Part shown: in pieces, positions 54,900-62,772 of the stretch
How positions within the stretch are numbered: position 1 is the first letter of the stretch
How the letters are laid out: every line of letters begins with the position of its first letter
From: Paenibacillus jilunlii
GTDB taxonomy: Bacteria > Bacillota > Bacilli > Paenibacillales > Paenibacillaceae
Length of the DNA: 64,000 bases
NCBI RefSeq assembly: GCF_900102965.1
Contig: NZ_FNGM01000009.1
Coordinates: 7,083 to 71,082, forward strand
Reading direction: 5' to 3'
Program-made: the position numbers and the translations under genes
The notes under the pieces: model-generated
The model's input: only the letters and a program-made list of their open reading frames with translations
The model's database searches: none
Told to the model about the DNA's origin: nothing

Positions 54900-54950
54900 T
54901 ATACAGCGCAGACGTTATATGAATTGAGAAAAGCAATAGACGCCCTAGTC

Positions 54951-55138
54951 TTAGGTGGAATTTCTCCACTAAATTATGGCATTCTGTTAGCTCAGCAGCA
55001 TTTAGTGGGATTTTCTCCACTTATTTTGGAGGAATTCCGCTGATACCGCTTAAGTGGGCCATTTTAGTTGTACTTATTCCACCTAATGAGGTCCCAGCAG
55101 TCAAAAATCTCGGATTAGTGGGAGAAATTCCACTTAAC
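54951..55138. repeat. Four-palindrome intergenic element, copy C
   Basis: Motifs at 54951-54974, 55001-55024, 55062-55085 and 55115-55138, each an imperfect palindrome of the type GTGGAATTTCTCCAC bounded by TTA/TAA. Centre spacings are about 50, 61 and 53 bp. The flanking 55140-55312 holds nothing recognised. Confidence 0.7.
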
Positions 55139-55312
55139 TCCATAGCTCAGCTACCTCAGTTTCAGCTCCACCGTCCGTGTAATTCCGCTGCACCCAAATG
55201 CTAGCCTCAATTCCTCAATCCGCAGCGCTGAGACACGAATCATTCGCTTATATCCGCGCGGATCAAACATCGGCTGCAGCTAAGTCAGCAGCAATTCCAC
55301 TTCAGCCGGGGT

Positions 55313-55672
55313 TTAGCATGGCTCCGCCGCAGGCTTGCCGGCATCGTCCTTCGTACGGAAGCTTGAGCCGCAGCCGCAGGTGGCGGTGGCGTTCGGGTTG
55401 TTGATGGTGAAGCCGCCGGTCATGCCGGATTCCTCGAAGTCGATCTCCAGACCGTTCAGGTAACGGATATCATCCTTGCTAACGACAACCTTCATGCCCT
55501 GCACATCCATATAGACGTCCTGGTCCGTCTCGTTGTCGTCGAAGCCCATGGCGTAGGAGAAGCCGCTACAGCCGCCCTCGGTTACACCAAGACGAAGGAA
55601 CATGTTCGGGATTTCCTGTTCAGCCAGCATGGTCTTGAGTTGTCCTGCTGCTGATTCACTGATTGTAATCAT
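55313..55672 (-). CDS. yutM: A-type iron-sulfur carrier (IscA/ErpA, YutM-like)
   Basis: 119 residues. The ATG at 55672 has CAGGAGG eight bases upstream. The three conserved cysteines are in GGCSGFSY and CGCGSSF near the C-terminus. It delivers or stores Fe-S clusters. The C-terminal tail of about 14 residues after the CGC motif is slightly long. Confidence 0.88.
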   Translation of the reverse strand: MITISESAAGQLKTMLAEQEIPNMFLRLGVTEGGCSGFSYAMGFDDNETDQDVYMDVQGMKVVVSKDDIRYLNGLEIDFEESGMTGGFTINNPNATATCGCGSSFRTKDDAGKPAAEPC

Positions 55673-56008
55673 AGTCTTAACCTCCTGAAAAAATATTCTG
55701 TATTCTACAGCCTGCCCGGCCAAAAGTAACTGTCTATATAAAAATAAGTATACTCCACTATCCCCCTGCCCTCAAGTCCAAACTGCACCTGCGCGGCACA
55801 GTTAAACATACGAATCCATCTTCTCTCAGCGGTTGCTCGCCCCCGATGAGAGGTTTATAATAGGTAAAGCGATATGCGAAAATTCGGAAAATTGTCACGC
55901 AGTCAGCTGACATCGCAGCTTTTTGTAATGGACGGCCACTCCCTAAGTTTGTTTTGGGAATGATTCTGCGATGCGCTTGCTTCGCCAAAACCTTCAGGAG
56001 GAAATCAT
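55673..56008. other. Divergent spacer
   Basis: About 335 bp between the iscA-type gene and mqnE. A TTTATAATAGG stretch near 55855 could be a plus-strand -10. No riboswitch recognised. Confidence 0.4.
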
Positions 56009-57115
56009 ATGTCTACTCTTATAACACCCCAGACCGATGCCAGAATGGCGAACATTATCGACAAGGTTCGCGGCGGAGAAAGATTAAATTTGGAAGATGG
56101 CGTTTATTTATATGGAAGCAACGATTTGCTTACCATCGGCCAGCTGGCCAATGAGGTTAATCAGCGGAAGAACGGCAACAAGGTATATTTTATCGAAAAT
56201 ATGAGCTTATATTTCACCAATGTCTGCGAAGCACACTGCGCATTCTGCAATTTCCGCAAAGATGACGGTGAAGAAGGCGCTTATACCCTTTCCGGTCAGG
56301 AAATGGTGCAATATGTCGAACAGCATATCCATCCCGGAGTGCGTGAGTTCCATATTGTCGGCGGCCATAACGATAAGGTGCCCTTTCAATATTATGTTGA
56401 TTCGCTCAAGGCCTTGAACGAAGCGTTCCCGCAGGTGACTTTGAAGGCCTATACAGCGGCAGAGATTGATTTCTTCACGCGAATCAGCGGACTGAGCATC
56501 CGCGAGGTGCTGGAGGAGCTGCGTGCTGCCGGACTTCAGTCTCTTACTGGCGGCGGGGCAGAAATTCTGTCCGACCAATACCGGAAAAAAATGCGTGTCA
56601 ACAAAGCCAATGTAGAGGAATATCTGGAGGTTCACCGGACCGCACACCAGCTTGGGATGAAGACTCATACCACAATGCTGTACGGATCGATTGAATCGCA
56701 TGAGGACCGTGTACGTCATATGCTGCAGATCCGCGACCTGCAGGATGAAACAAACGGCTTCATGGTGTTCATCCCATTGTCCATGCAGCCCAAAAACAAG
56801 AATGCCGGCATTATGCGCCGCAACTCGGCTTACGAGGATCTCAAAACGATTGCGATCAGCCGGTTAATGCTGGATAATTTCGATCATATTAAGGCTTACT
56901 TCATTAATATCGGGGCACAGCTTACCCAGGTTGCCCTCAGCTTTGGCGCTTCGGATGTGCACGGCACGATTCTGAAGGAACGCATCAGCCATGCGGCCGG
57001 GGCCCTGACACCGGAAGGGCTGACCCGTGAGGAGCTGATCTGGCTGGTGAAGGGTGCCGGAAAGATTCCAGTCGAGCGGGATACCTTCTACAACGAAATT
57101 AAGGTATACGAATAG
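56009..57115 (+). CDS. mqnE: Aminofutalosine synthase MqnE
   Basis: 368 residues, a radical SAM enzyme with the cluster motif CEAHCAFCNF at about residues 72-81, HIVGGHNDKVPFQYYVD and the MqnE-like GGGAEILSDQYRKKM and PLSMQPKNKNAG. It joins SAM and 3-[(1-carboxyvinyl)oxy]benzoate in the futalosine route to menaquinone. AGGAGG precedes the ATG. The downstream yutJ-like gene is probably cotranscribed. Confidence 0.9.
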   Translation: MSTLITPQTDARMANIIDKVRGGERLNLEDGVYLYGSNDLLTIGQLANEVNQRKNGNKVYFIENMSLYFTNVCEAHCAFCNFRKDDGEEGAYTLSGQEMVQYVEQHIHPGVREFHIVGGHNDKVPFQYYVDSLKALNEAFPQVTLKAYTAAEIDFFTRISGLSIREVLEELRAAGLQSLTGGGAEILSDQYRKKMRVNKANVEEYLEVHRTAHQLGMKTHTTMLYGSIESHEDRVRHMLQIRDLQDETNGFMVFIPLSMQPKNKNAGIMRRNSAYEDLKTIAISRLMLDNFDHIKAYFINIGAQLTQVALSFGASDVHGTILKERISHAAGALTPEGLTREELIWLVKGAGKIPVERDTFYNEIKVYE

Positions 57116-57185
57116 CCGCAAGCCGGAGTCTGCCGGCAGCTGCTGCAATGACCATAACCTGAGCCATATTCGAAAGGAAGATGTC

Positions 57186-58247
57186 ATGAGAACATTACTC
57201 GTCTTGGGCGGCGGCTACGGCGGCCTTGCCCTTATTCAGAAATTACTCGACAATCATCTCCCCCATGATGTGGAAATTGTTTTGATTGACCGGATGCCTT
57301 ACCAGGGAATCAAGACGGAATACTACGCCCTGGCTGCGGGTACCGTCACCGATTTCCATCTGCGCATCCAGTTTCCGTTACATCCCCGTCTAACGGTACG
57401 TTATGGCGAAGTAGGTTCCATAGATCTGGAGAGCCGGATGATATTTCTGAATACGGGAGAACCGATATCTTACGACATTTTGGCTATTGCTCTGGGCTGC
57501 ACAGATAATTATCACAATATTCCAGGCGCAGAAGAGCATACCTGCAGCATTCAGAGCTTCTCGGGTACACGTGAGACTTACCGGCGTCTGAATGATGTGA
57601 AGCCTTACGGAACCGTTAACATTGTGGGCGGAGGACTTAGCGGAGTGGAGATTGCTGCAGAGCTGCGGGAAAGCCGGCCGGATCTCAACATCTCTATTCT
57701 GGACCGTGGAGACCGTGTGCTGTCCTCTTTTCCAGCGAAGCTGTCGCAGTATGTGGAGGAGTGGTTCAGTGAGCATCACGTGGAGACGCTGGGTCATATC
57801 TCCGTATCCCATGTCGAAAAGGATGCCATCTTCAATGGCACCCAGGCTATTCCCGGTGACGTGACCGTATGGACCGCAGGCATCCAGCCGGTGCAGGTCG
57901 TGCAGCAGCTTGAACTGCCAAAGGACCGGGGCGGACGGATTATTGTAGGGCCTTACTACAATGTGGCCGATTACCCAGAGGTCTATGTGATTGGCGACTG
58001 TGCCAGCCTTCCCTTCGCGCCAAGCGCACAGGCGGCCGGAGCGCAGGGTGAGCAGGTGGCGCAGATCATGCAAGCCCTGTGGCGTGATGAAACGCCGAAG
58101 CTGCACAAGATCAAGCTGAAGGGCACCCTTGGCTCTCTAGGCAAAAACGCTGGTTTTGGCTTGATGGGCCGCCGCTCTGTCATGGGGCGGGTTCCCCGTT
58201 TGCTGAAAAGCGGTGTGCTCTGGATGTCCAAACGGCATTTTGGCTAA
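57186..58247 (+). CDS. yutJ: NADH dehydrogenase-like flavoprotein (YutJ-like)
   Basis: 353 residues. FAD motif LVLGGGYGGLALIQKL at the start, NAD(P) motif NIVGGGLSGVEIAAELRE near 140 and YVIGDCASLPF near 260. It lacks the longer membrane anchor of type II NADH dehydrogenases, as YutJ does. The ATG at 57186 follows AAAGGAAG. It is 70 bp after mqnE. Confidence 0.85.
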   Translation: MRTLLVLGGGYGGLALIQKLLDNHLPHDVEIVLIDRMPYQGIKTEYYALAAGTVTDFHLRIQFPLHPRLTVRYGEVGSIDLESRMIFLNTGEPISYDILAIALGCTDNYHNIPGAEEHTCSIQSFSGTRETYRRLNDVKPYGTVNIVGGGLSGVEIAAELRESRPDLNISILDRGDRVLSSFPAKLSQYVEEWFSEHHVETLGHISVSHVEKDAIFNGTQAIPGDVTVWTAGIQPVQVVQQLELPKDRGGRIIVGPYYNVADYPEVYVIGDCASLPFAPSAQAAGAQGEQVAQIMQALWRDETPKLHKIKLKGTLGSLGKNAGFGLMGRRSVMGRVPRLLKSGVLWMSKRHFG

Positions 58248-58253
58248 AACAGG

Positions 58254-58295
58254 AGCCTGGGACTAATCGATCTCAAGATTGTCCCAGGCTTCTTG
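58254..58295. terminator. Terminator overlapping the yuzB stop codon
   Basis: AGCCTGGGAC pairs perfectly with GTCCCAGGCT; T-rich tails follow on both strands. The hairpin spans the last codons and the stop of yuzB and serves yutJ in the plus direction. Confidence 0.82.
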
Positions 58296-58517
58296 TTCTT
58301 TTATTGCCGCCTCTATGGCCGCTTCAAGCTCTTCCGGTGTTTCCGCTTCAATGATCTCACCGTCAAGCATGGCGAACGGCTGCAGATAGCATTGTCCGCA
58401 ATTGTTCAGACAGCCATACTCAATGACATCGTATTCGGGATTGAGTTCCAGCTTGCGCTTGAGCGGTTCTGTGCCGTGTCCGATATTGCTGGCACAAAAT
58501 TCAATAAGTGGTCTCAT
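58263..58517 (-). CDS. yuzB: YuzB-family protein (DUF1450)
   Basis: 84 residues: RPLIEFCASNIGHG at the N-terminus and the cysteine pair in YGCLNNCGQCYLQPFAMLDG. The conserved cysteines suggest a thioredoxin-fold ferredoxin-like or metal-binding protein. The ATG follows AAGGAG. It is divergent from the NifU-like gene. Confidence 0.87.
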   Translation of the reverse strand: MRPLIEFCASNIGHGTEPLKRKLELNPEYDVIEYGCLNNCGQCYLQPFAMLDGEIIEAETPEELEAAIEAAIKEQEAWDNLEID

Positions 58518-58599
58518 GATGTTCTCCTTATTCTGTGTGAACCATTTTATTTTTTAACTTTTTGTACTATAATAAGCATACGAAAGGAGTGATTGAGAA

Positions 58600-58848
58600 A
58601 TGAGTGAGAATGCACAAAGCACCACCATGTATGATGAAGTACTGGAAGTGCTCGATAAACTTCGTCCGTTCCTGCAGCGCGATGGCGGCGACGTCGAACT
58701 GATCGATGTTGAAGACGGCATTGTGAAGCTGAAGCTTATGGGTGCCTGCGGCAGCTGCCCAAGCTCCACGATCACGCTCAAAGCCGGGATCGAACGCGCC
58801 CTCCTTGAAGAAGTTGAAGGCGTAGAAGAAGTTATTCAAGTATTCTAA
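58600..58848 (+). CDS. yutI: NifU C-terminal domain protein (YutI-like)
   Basis: 82 residues. [20 protein letters not shown] and the Fe-S ligand motif GACGSCPSS are the NifU/Nfu signature. It carries [4Fe-4S] clusters to target enzymes. AAAGGAGTG precedes the ATG, and TATAAT at 58568-58573 is a likely -10. Confidence 0.92.
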   Translation: MSENAQSTTMYDEVLEVLDKLRPFLQRDGGDVELIDVEDGIVKLKLMGACGSCPSSTITLKAGIERALLEEVEGVEEVIQVF

Positions 58849-58862
58849 TCCCGTTGTATAAC

Positions 58863-58902
58863 AATCCCGGCCTCGGATGAAGAAGGCCGGGATTTTTTTT
58901 TA
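58863..58902 (+). terminator. yutI terminator
   Basis: AATCCCGGCCT pairs with AGGCCGGGATT and is followed by eight Ts. Confidence 0.92.
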
Positions 58903-58978
58903 TTATAGTGGATTTCACATTCGGGATCAACCTTGAGCACCAGTGCGGAAGCAACCTTAGGAATAAATCTGAATCTGC

Positions 58979-59033
58979 AAAAAGACCAGGGGTGTTCCGC
59001 AGCCGTCATGGCTATCGGATACCTCTGGTCTTT
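58979..59033 (-). terminator. metNIQ terminator
   Basis: On the minus strand a long imperfect stem starting AAAGACCAG and closing CTGGTCTTT is followed by TTTG, just past the metQ stop. Confidence 0.8.
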
Positions 59034-59063
59034 ACTATCAGATGTTCAGCTCAAGAACCCAAC

Positions 59064-59939
59064 TTAGAATGCCGGAATGATTGCTCCTTGGTATTCCTTT
59101 TCAATAAAGGCTTTGGCTTCCGGGGAAGTCAGAGCTGCAGCCAGCTTCTGAATGGCATCGGAGTCCTTGTTGTCAGGACGGGCTACCAGCAGATTGGCAT
59201 AAGGAGAATCTGTTCCTTCGATGAACAGAGCGTCCTTGGTTGGAACCAGCTTCGCTTCAAGAGCATAGTTGGTGTTGATCAGGGCAAGATCTACTTCATC
59301 CAGCTGGCGGGGGAGCATAGCGGCTTCAAGCTCTACAATTTTGAGATTCTTCGGGTTCTCCGTGATATCGGCCGTAGTAGAGGTAATATTTGTATCGTCC
59401 TTCAGCTTAATCAGGCCATTTTTGGCCAGCAGGATCAGCGCACGGCCGCCGTTGGTGGCATCGTTCGGAATCGCTACTTTTGCACCGTCAGCCAACTCGC
59501 CGATCGATTTGATTTTTTTGGAGTAAGCACCAAAAGGTTCTACGTGAACCGCTGTAACGGATACCAGATCCGTGCCGTTCTGCTTGTTCTGATCATCCAG
59601 ATAAGGTTTGTGCTGGAAGAAGTTCGCATCCAGTTCTCTCTCAGCCAGCTGCGTATTTGGCAGAATGTAGTCGGTAAATTCCTTGATTTCCAGCTTGATG
59701 CCCTGTTTCTCCAGAAGCGGAGCAATAGCCTTAAGAATTTCTGCATGCGGTTTTGGCGATGCGCCAATCACCAGGGTTACCGGTTCAGCAGCAGGTTCGG
59801 TTGTGGGCTCTGCGGAAGCATCCGCAGCCGGAGCGTTCGTGGCAGCGGAGTTCGCCGAATTATTGGTATTATTGTTGCCGCAGGCTGCCAGCACCAATAC
59901 CAAGGTCAAGCTGAAGAACGTGAGCAATACTTTTTTCAT
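59064..59939 (-). CDS. metQ: Methionine-binding lipoprotein MetQ
   Basis: 291 residues. A lipoprotein signal with LAAC at residues 17-20 is followed by an Asn/Ala/Pro-rich linker (to about 52) and a NlpA/MetQ domain (LVIGASPKPHAEILKAI, YILPNTQLAERELDANFFQH, INTNYALEA). It captures D/L-methionine outside the membrane for MetNI. It is the third gene of the operon. Confidence 0.93.
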   Translation of the reverse strand: MKKVLLTFFSLTLVLVLAACGNNNTNNSANSAATNAPAADASAEPTTEPAAEPVTLVIGASPKPHAEILKAIAPLLEKQGIKLEIKEFTDYILPNTQLAERELDANFFQHKPYLDDQNKQNGTDLVSVTAVHVEPFGAYSKKIKSIGELADGAKVAIPNDATNGGRALILLAKNGLIKLKDDTNITSTTADITENPKNLKIVELEAAMLPRQLDEVDLALINTNYALEAKLVPTKDALFIEGTDSPYANLLVARPDNKDSDAIQKLAAALTSPEAKAFIEKEYQGAIIPAF

Positions 59940-59996
59940 CTGTAAATCCCCCTCTATAAATGTTATTGAATGAATAAGGCTCTATATGGATGTTCC

Positions 59997-60665
59997 TTAT
60001 TTCCGGGTAAAATGTTGTACCAGCCGGTCACCGGCCATTTGCAGCAGCTGCACCAGAATAACCATAAGTGCCACTGAGATAATCATAACTTCCTTCTCAT
60101 AACGGTAATAACCGTAACGGATAGCTAGGTCTCCCAGGCCTCCGCCGCCGATCATCCCCGACATCGCTGTGTAGGAGACTAGCGTAACGATGGTAATAGT
60201 CACTCCGGCCAGCAAACCTGGACGGGCTTCAGGAAGAAGCACACGCCAGACGATTTGGCTTGTGGATGCCCCCATCCCTTGCGCCGCTTCGATCACACCA
60301 CGGTCCACCTCACGCAGTGCCGTCTCCACCAATCTGGCGAAAAACGGAGCCGCGCCGATAACCAGCGCCGGAATCGTCCCCAATACGCCAATTGAAGTCC
60401 CCATAATGGACTTGCTCAGAGGAATCAAGGCAACCATCAGGATAATAAAAGGCACAGACCGCAGGATATTTACAACGAACGATAATACCGAGTAAATCGA
60501 CCTGATTAAGAAATGATTTGATCTGCCCCATAAATATAACACAATTCCGAGTGGTAAACCAAGAATAATTGTGAAAATTCCGGAATAAGCCAACATTCGA
60601 AGGGTAGCTATGCCCGCATCCAGCATTTCTTCCCAGTTAATCTCGTTAAAGTTCAAGCCGCCCAT
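59997..60665 (-). CDS. metI: Methionine ABC transporter permease MetI
   Basis: 222 residues with five membrane helices and the permease EAA loop (EAAQGMGASTSQIVWRVLLP). Its ATG overlaps the metN stop (TAATG). Confidence 0.93.
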   Translation of the reverse strand: MGGLNFNEINWEEMLDAGIATLRMLAYSGIFTIILGLPLGIVLYLWGRSNHFLIRSIYSVLSFVVNILRSVPFIILMVALIPLSKSIMGTSIGVLGTIPALVIGAAPFFARLVETALREVDRGVIEAAQGMGASTSQIVWRVLLPEARPGLLAGVTITIVTLVSYTAMSGMIGGGGLGDLAIRYGYYRYEKEVMIISVALMVILVQLLQMAGDRLVQHFTRK

Positions 60666-61681
60666 TAGGCAAACACCTCCACTTCAAGACCTTGTGCCGC
60701 CAGTTCGGCAAGGGTCGCCTCGACGGCTTGAGCGCTTCCTTCAAAGCGAACCAGAAGCTGGCCGTAAGGCATATCTTTGATCGTTGAAATCGTCCCCTGG
60801 AGGATGGCAAAGTCTACACCTGTTCCCCGAACCACATGGGATAGAGTAGATTCATAGGTTTTTTGTCCAAGAAAAGTGATTTTGACGGATTTGCTGTACT
60901 TATCATGCACTGCCTCCAGTGCAGCACGGAGCGGCCCTTCATGCTGGTTTTCACTGCGGATGAAATCCTTCGTCACTTCATGCTGAGGCTTCAGGAAAAC
61001 CTTTGCCACTTCCCCTTGCTCCACAATCCCCCCGCCGTGAATCACCGCAACCCGGTCGCAAATGCTCTGGATCACATGCATTTCGTGGGTTATCAGCACA
61101 ATGGTCAGATGAAACTTCCGGTTAATATCCAGCAGCAGCCGCAGGATGGAATCGGTTGTCTGCGGGTCCAGCGCCGAGGTGGCTTCATCGCAGAGCAGCA
61201 CTTCGGGATCACTGGCCAGTGCGCGGGCTACACCCACACGCTGCTTCTGGCCGCCGGAGAGCTGCGCCGGATATTTGCGGCCGTGCTCTTCCAGCCCTAC
61301 AAGCGCCAGCAGCTCCAGTACCTTGCGTTCAATCTGCGCCTTTGGCGTGCCAGCCAGGCGCAGCGGGAAAGCAATATTATCGTAGACCGTCGCAGAAGAC
61401 AACAAATTAAAATGCTGAAAGATCATCCCGATCTTGCGCCGCTGTTCCTGCAGCTGTCCCTGGCTCAGTGAGGTTAATTCTACTCCATCGACCCAGACTT
61501 CGCCTTCCGTAGGGCGTTCCAGCAGATTGATGCAGCGGATCAGTGTGCTTTTGCCCGCCCCGGAATGGCCAATTACCCCAAAGATCTCACCCTTTTTTAT
61601 CGACAGGTTAAGACCCGAGAGCGCCATTGCAGCTTTGCTGCCTTTTCCGTATACTTTGGTCAAACCTTTCAGCTCTATCAA
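60665..61681 (-). CDS. metN: Methionine ABC transporter ATP-binding protein MetN
   Basis: 338 residues. Walker A GHSGAGKST, signature LSGGQKQRV, Walker B VLLCDEATSALDP; residues from about 260 form the C-terminal NIL regulatory domain that senses intracellular methionine. A TTG start at 61681 has GGGGGAGG nine bases upstream. It is the first gene after the SAM riboswitch. Confidence 0.94.
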   Translation of the reverse strand: MIELKGLTKVYGKGSKAAMALSGLNLSIKKGEIFGVIGHSGAGKSTLIRCINLLERPTEGEVWVDGVELTSLSQGQLQEQRRKIGMIFQHFNLLSSATVYDNIAFPLRLAGTPKAQIERKVLELLALVGLEEHGRKYPAQLSGGQKQRVGVARALASDPEVLLCDEATSALDPQTTDSILRLLLDINRKFHLTIVLITHEMHVIQSICDRVAVIHGGGIVEQGEVAKVFLKPQHEVTKDFIRSENQHEGPLRAALEAVHDKYSKSVKITFLGQKTYESTLSHVVRGTGVDFAILQGTISTIKDMPYGQLLVRFEGSAQAVEATLAELAAQGLEVEVFA

Positions 61682-61715
61682 ACTAATAATCCTCCCCCAA
61701 ATAACCCTTATAAAA

Positions 61716-61757
61716 AACTAAAAAGACCTCTTACGATCGATTGCAGATCGCAAGAGG
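61716..61757 (-). terminator. Intrinsic terminator of the SAM riboswitch
   Basis: CCTCTTGCGATC pairs with GATCGTAAGAGG around TGCAATC and is followed by TTTTTAG on the minus strand. It is the off-state hairpin of the leader. Confidence 0.9.
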
Positions 61758-61779
61758 CCCCGTGATTGTATTAACCCTG

Positions 61780-61924
61780 CCTTCTCATCTGCCAACGACC
61801 GTAAACTGCACGGCATTGTAGGAATTAGCACCATGACATTTGTACAGAGCACCATGTAACGCATTCCATACAAATCGGTTGCCGGGCTTCATCGGGCCTA
61901 TCCCTCCGCCGCTCTCGATAAGAG
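61780..61924 (-). promoter_or_regulatory. SAM-I (S-box) riboswitch of metNIQ
   Basis: Read on the minus strand, the S-box core is complete: CTCTTATCGAGAG (P1 side and kink-turn), GAGGGATAGGCCC, AAGCCCGGCAACC, GGTGCTAATTCC and GGCAGATGAGAAGG. SAM binding favours the downstream terminator and shuts off methionine uptake. Confidence 0.96.
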
Positions 61925-61927
61925 TTT

Positions 61928-61956
61928 ATTATGAAGTTAGCTGCCGAAGCATGTAA
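61928..61956 (-). promoter_or_regulatory. metNIQ promoter
   Basis: On the minus strand TTACAT, 17 bases, CATAAT, ending a few bases before the riboswitch. Confidence 0.45.
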
Positions 61957-62013
61957 GATGCTAATGCAAGCTCAAGTATAGTAATTTTCAGGTTTTTTGT
62001 CAAAGGGAACTTT

Positions 62014-62760
62014 TTACTTAGGATGATGGCCTGTTCTTAGGTTTGCAGCGATTTTGCTCTTATGCCACTGCTCATTGCTGTACCTGAATGAAGCTGCCAA
62101 AGATTTGCAGACCATTTCCAGACTCTGCTGCAGATCCTCCAGATGACTGTCCAGATCCTCCAGCCGGATTTTATCATGAAGGCCCTGATGCCGCTGCCAC
62201 AGATCATCCTGCATCTCGGCGTTCATGTAATGAATCTCGGCGTTGCGGCGCTTGCGCAGATTTTCGAGCGGTTCACGGTAGGCATTCTTGATCGTCTCCA
62301 GTTCGCCGGCAAGGGCTGTATGCTTTTCATGCAGCTGAAACTGGCGCAGTACAGTGAAATAGGAGAAATGGGCTTTGACTTTGCTGGTATTCAGGTCATA
62401 CAGACTGTTAAGAACCGTGCCCAGCTTGTCCAGCAGTGAGAATACACGAATGAAGCCATTTTTATAAAAATAAACATAACGCGCATATTCCCCCTGCTCC
62501 TTGGGGGACATATCATCCATATAACCCGCTACAACGGATTTGCGGAAAAAAGCAGCCGCGAACCAGCTTTGCTCCAGCTCGTCCAAGGAGGAGATCAGCC
62601 CGCGCGTCCAGATTTCCAGCTTGCGGTATTCATGATCCAGGTCTTCATGGGTGTTCATCTCCCTGCGCAGCATGGATGCCACCTTCGCCATATTGTCCAT
62701 GGCTTCAGCCAGCACACCACTGTTCTCGCGGGGCGGTTCTCCGAGTAATATCCGCAGCAT
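62014..62760 (-). CDS. Cthe_2314-type HEPN protein
   Basis: 248 residues, almost wholly helical. FFRKSVVAGYMDDMSPKEQG, then LRKRRNAEIHYMNAEMQDDL with the R-x4-H-like HEPN core, matches my memory of Cthe_2314-like HEPN proteins. HEPN folds are often RNases or nucleotide binders, but no partner nucleotidyltransferase is here. It lies 12 bp after the UbiD gene, so it is probably cotranscribed. Confidence 0.68.
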   Translation of the reverse strand: MLRILLGEPPRENSGVLAEAMDNMAKVASMLRREMNTHEDLDHEYRKLEIWTRGLISSLDELEQSWFAAAFFRKSVVAGYMDDMSPKEQGEYARYVYFYKNGFIRVFSLLDKLGTVLNSLYDLNTSKVKAHFSYFTVLRQFQLHEKHTALAGELETIKNAYREPLENLRKRRNAEIHYMNAEMQDDLWQRHQGLHDKIRLEDLDSHLEDLQQSLEMVCKSLAASFRYSNEQWHKSKIAANLRTGHHPK

Positions 62761-62772
62761 CCTTCATCCTCC

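Noticed and set aside
58908..59945. 345-codon plus-strand frame
   Set aside because: Antisense to metQ, which has a lipobox, a domain match and operon context.
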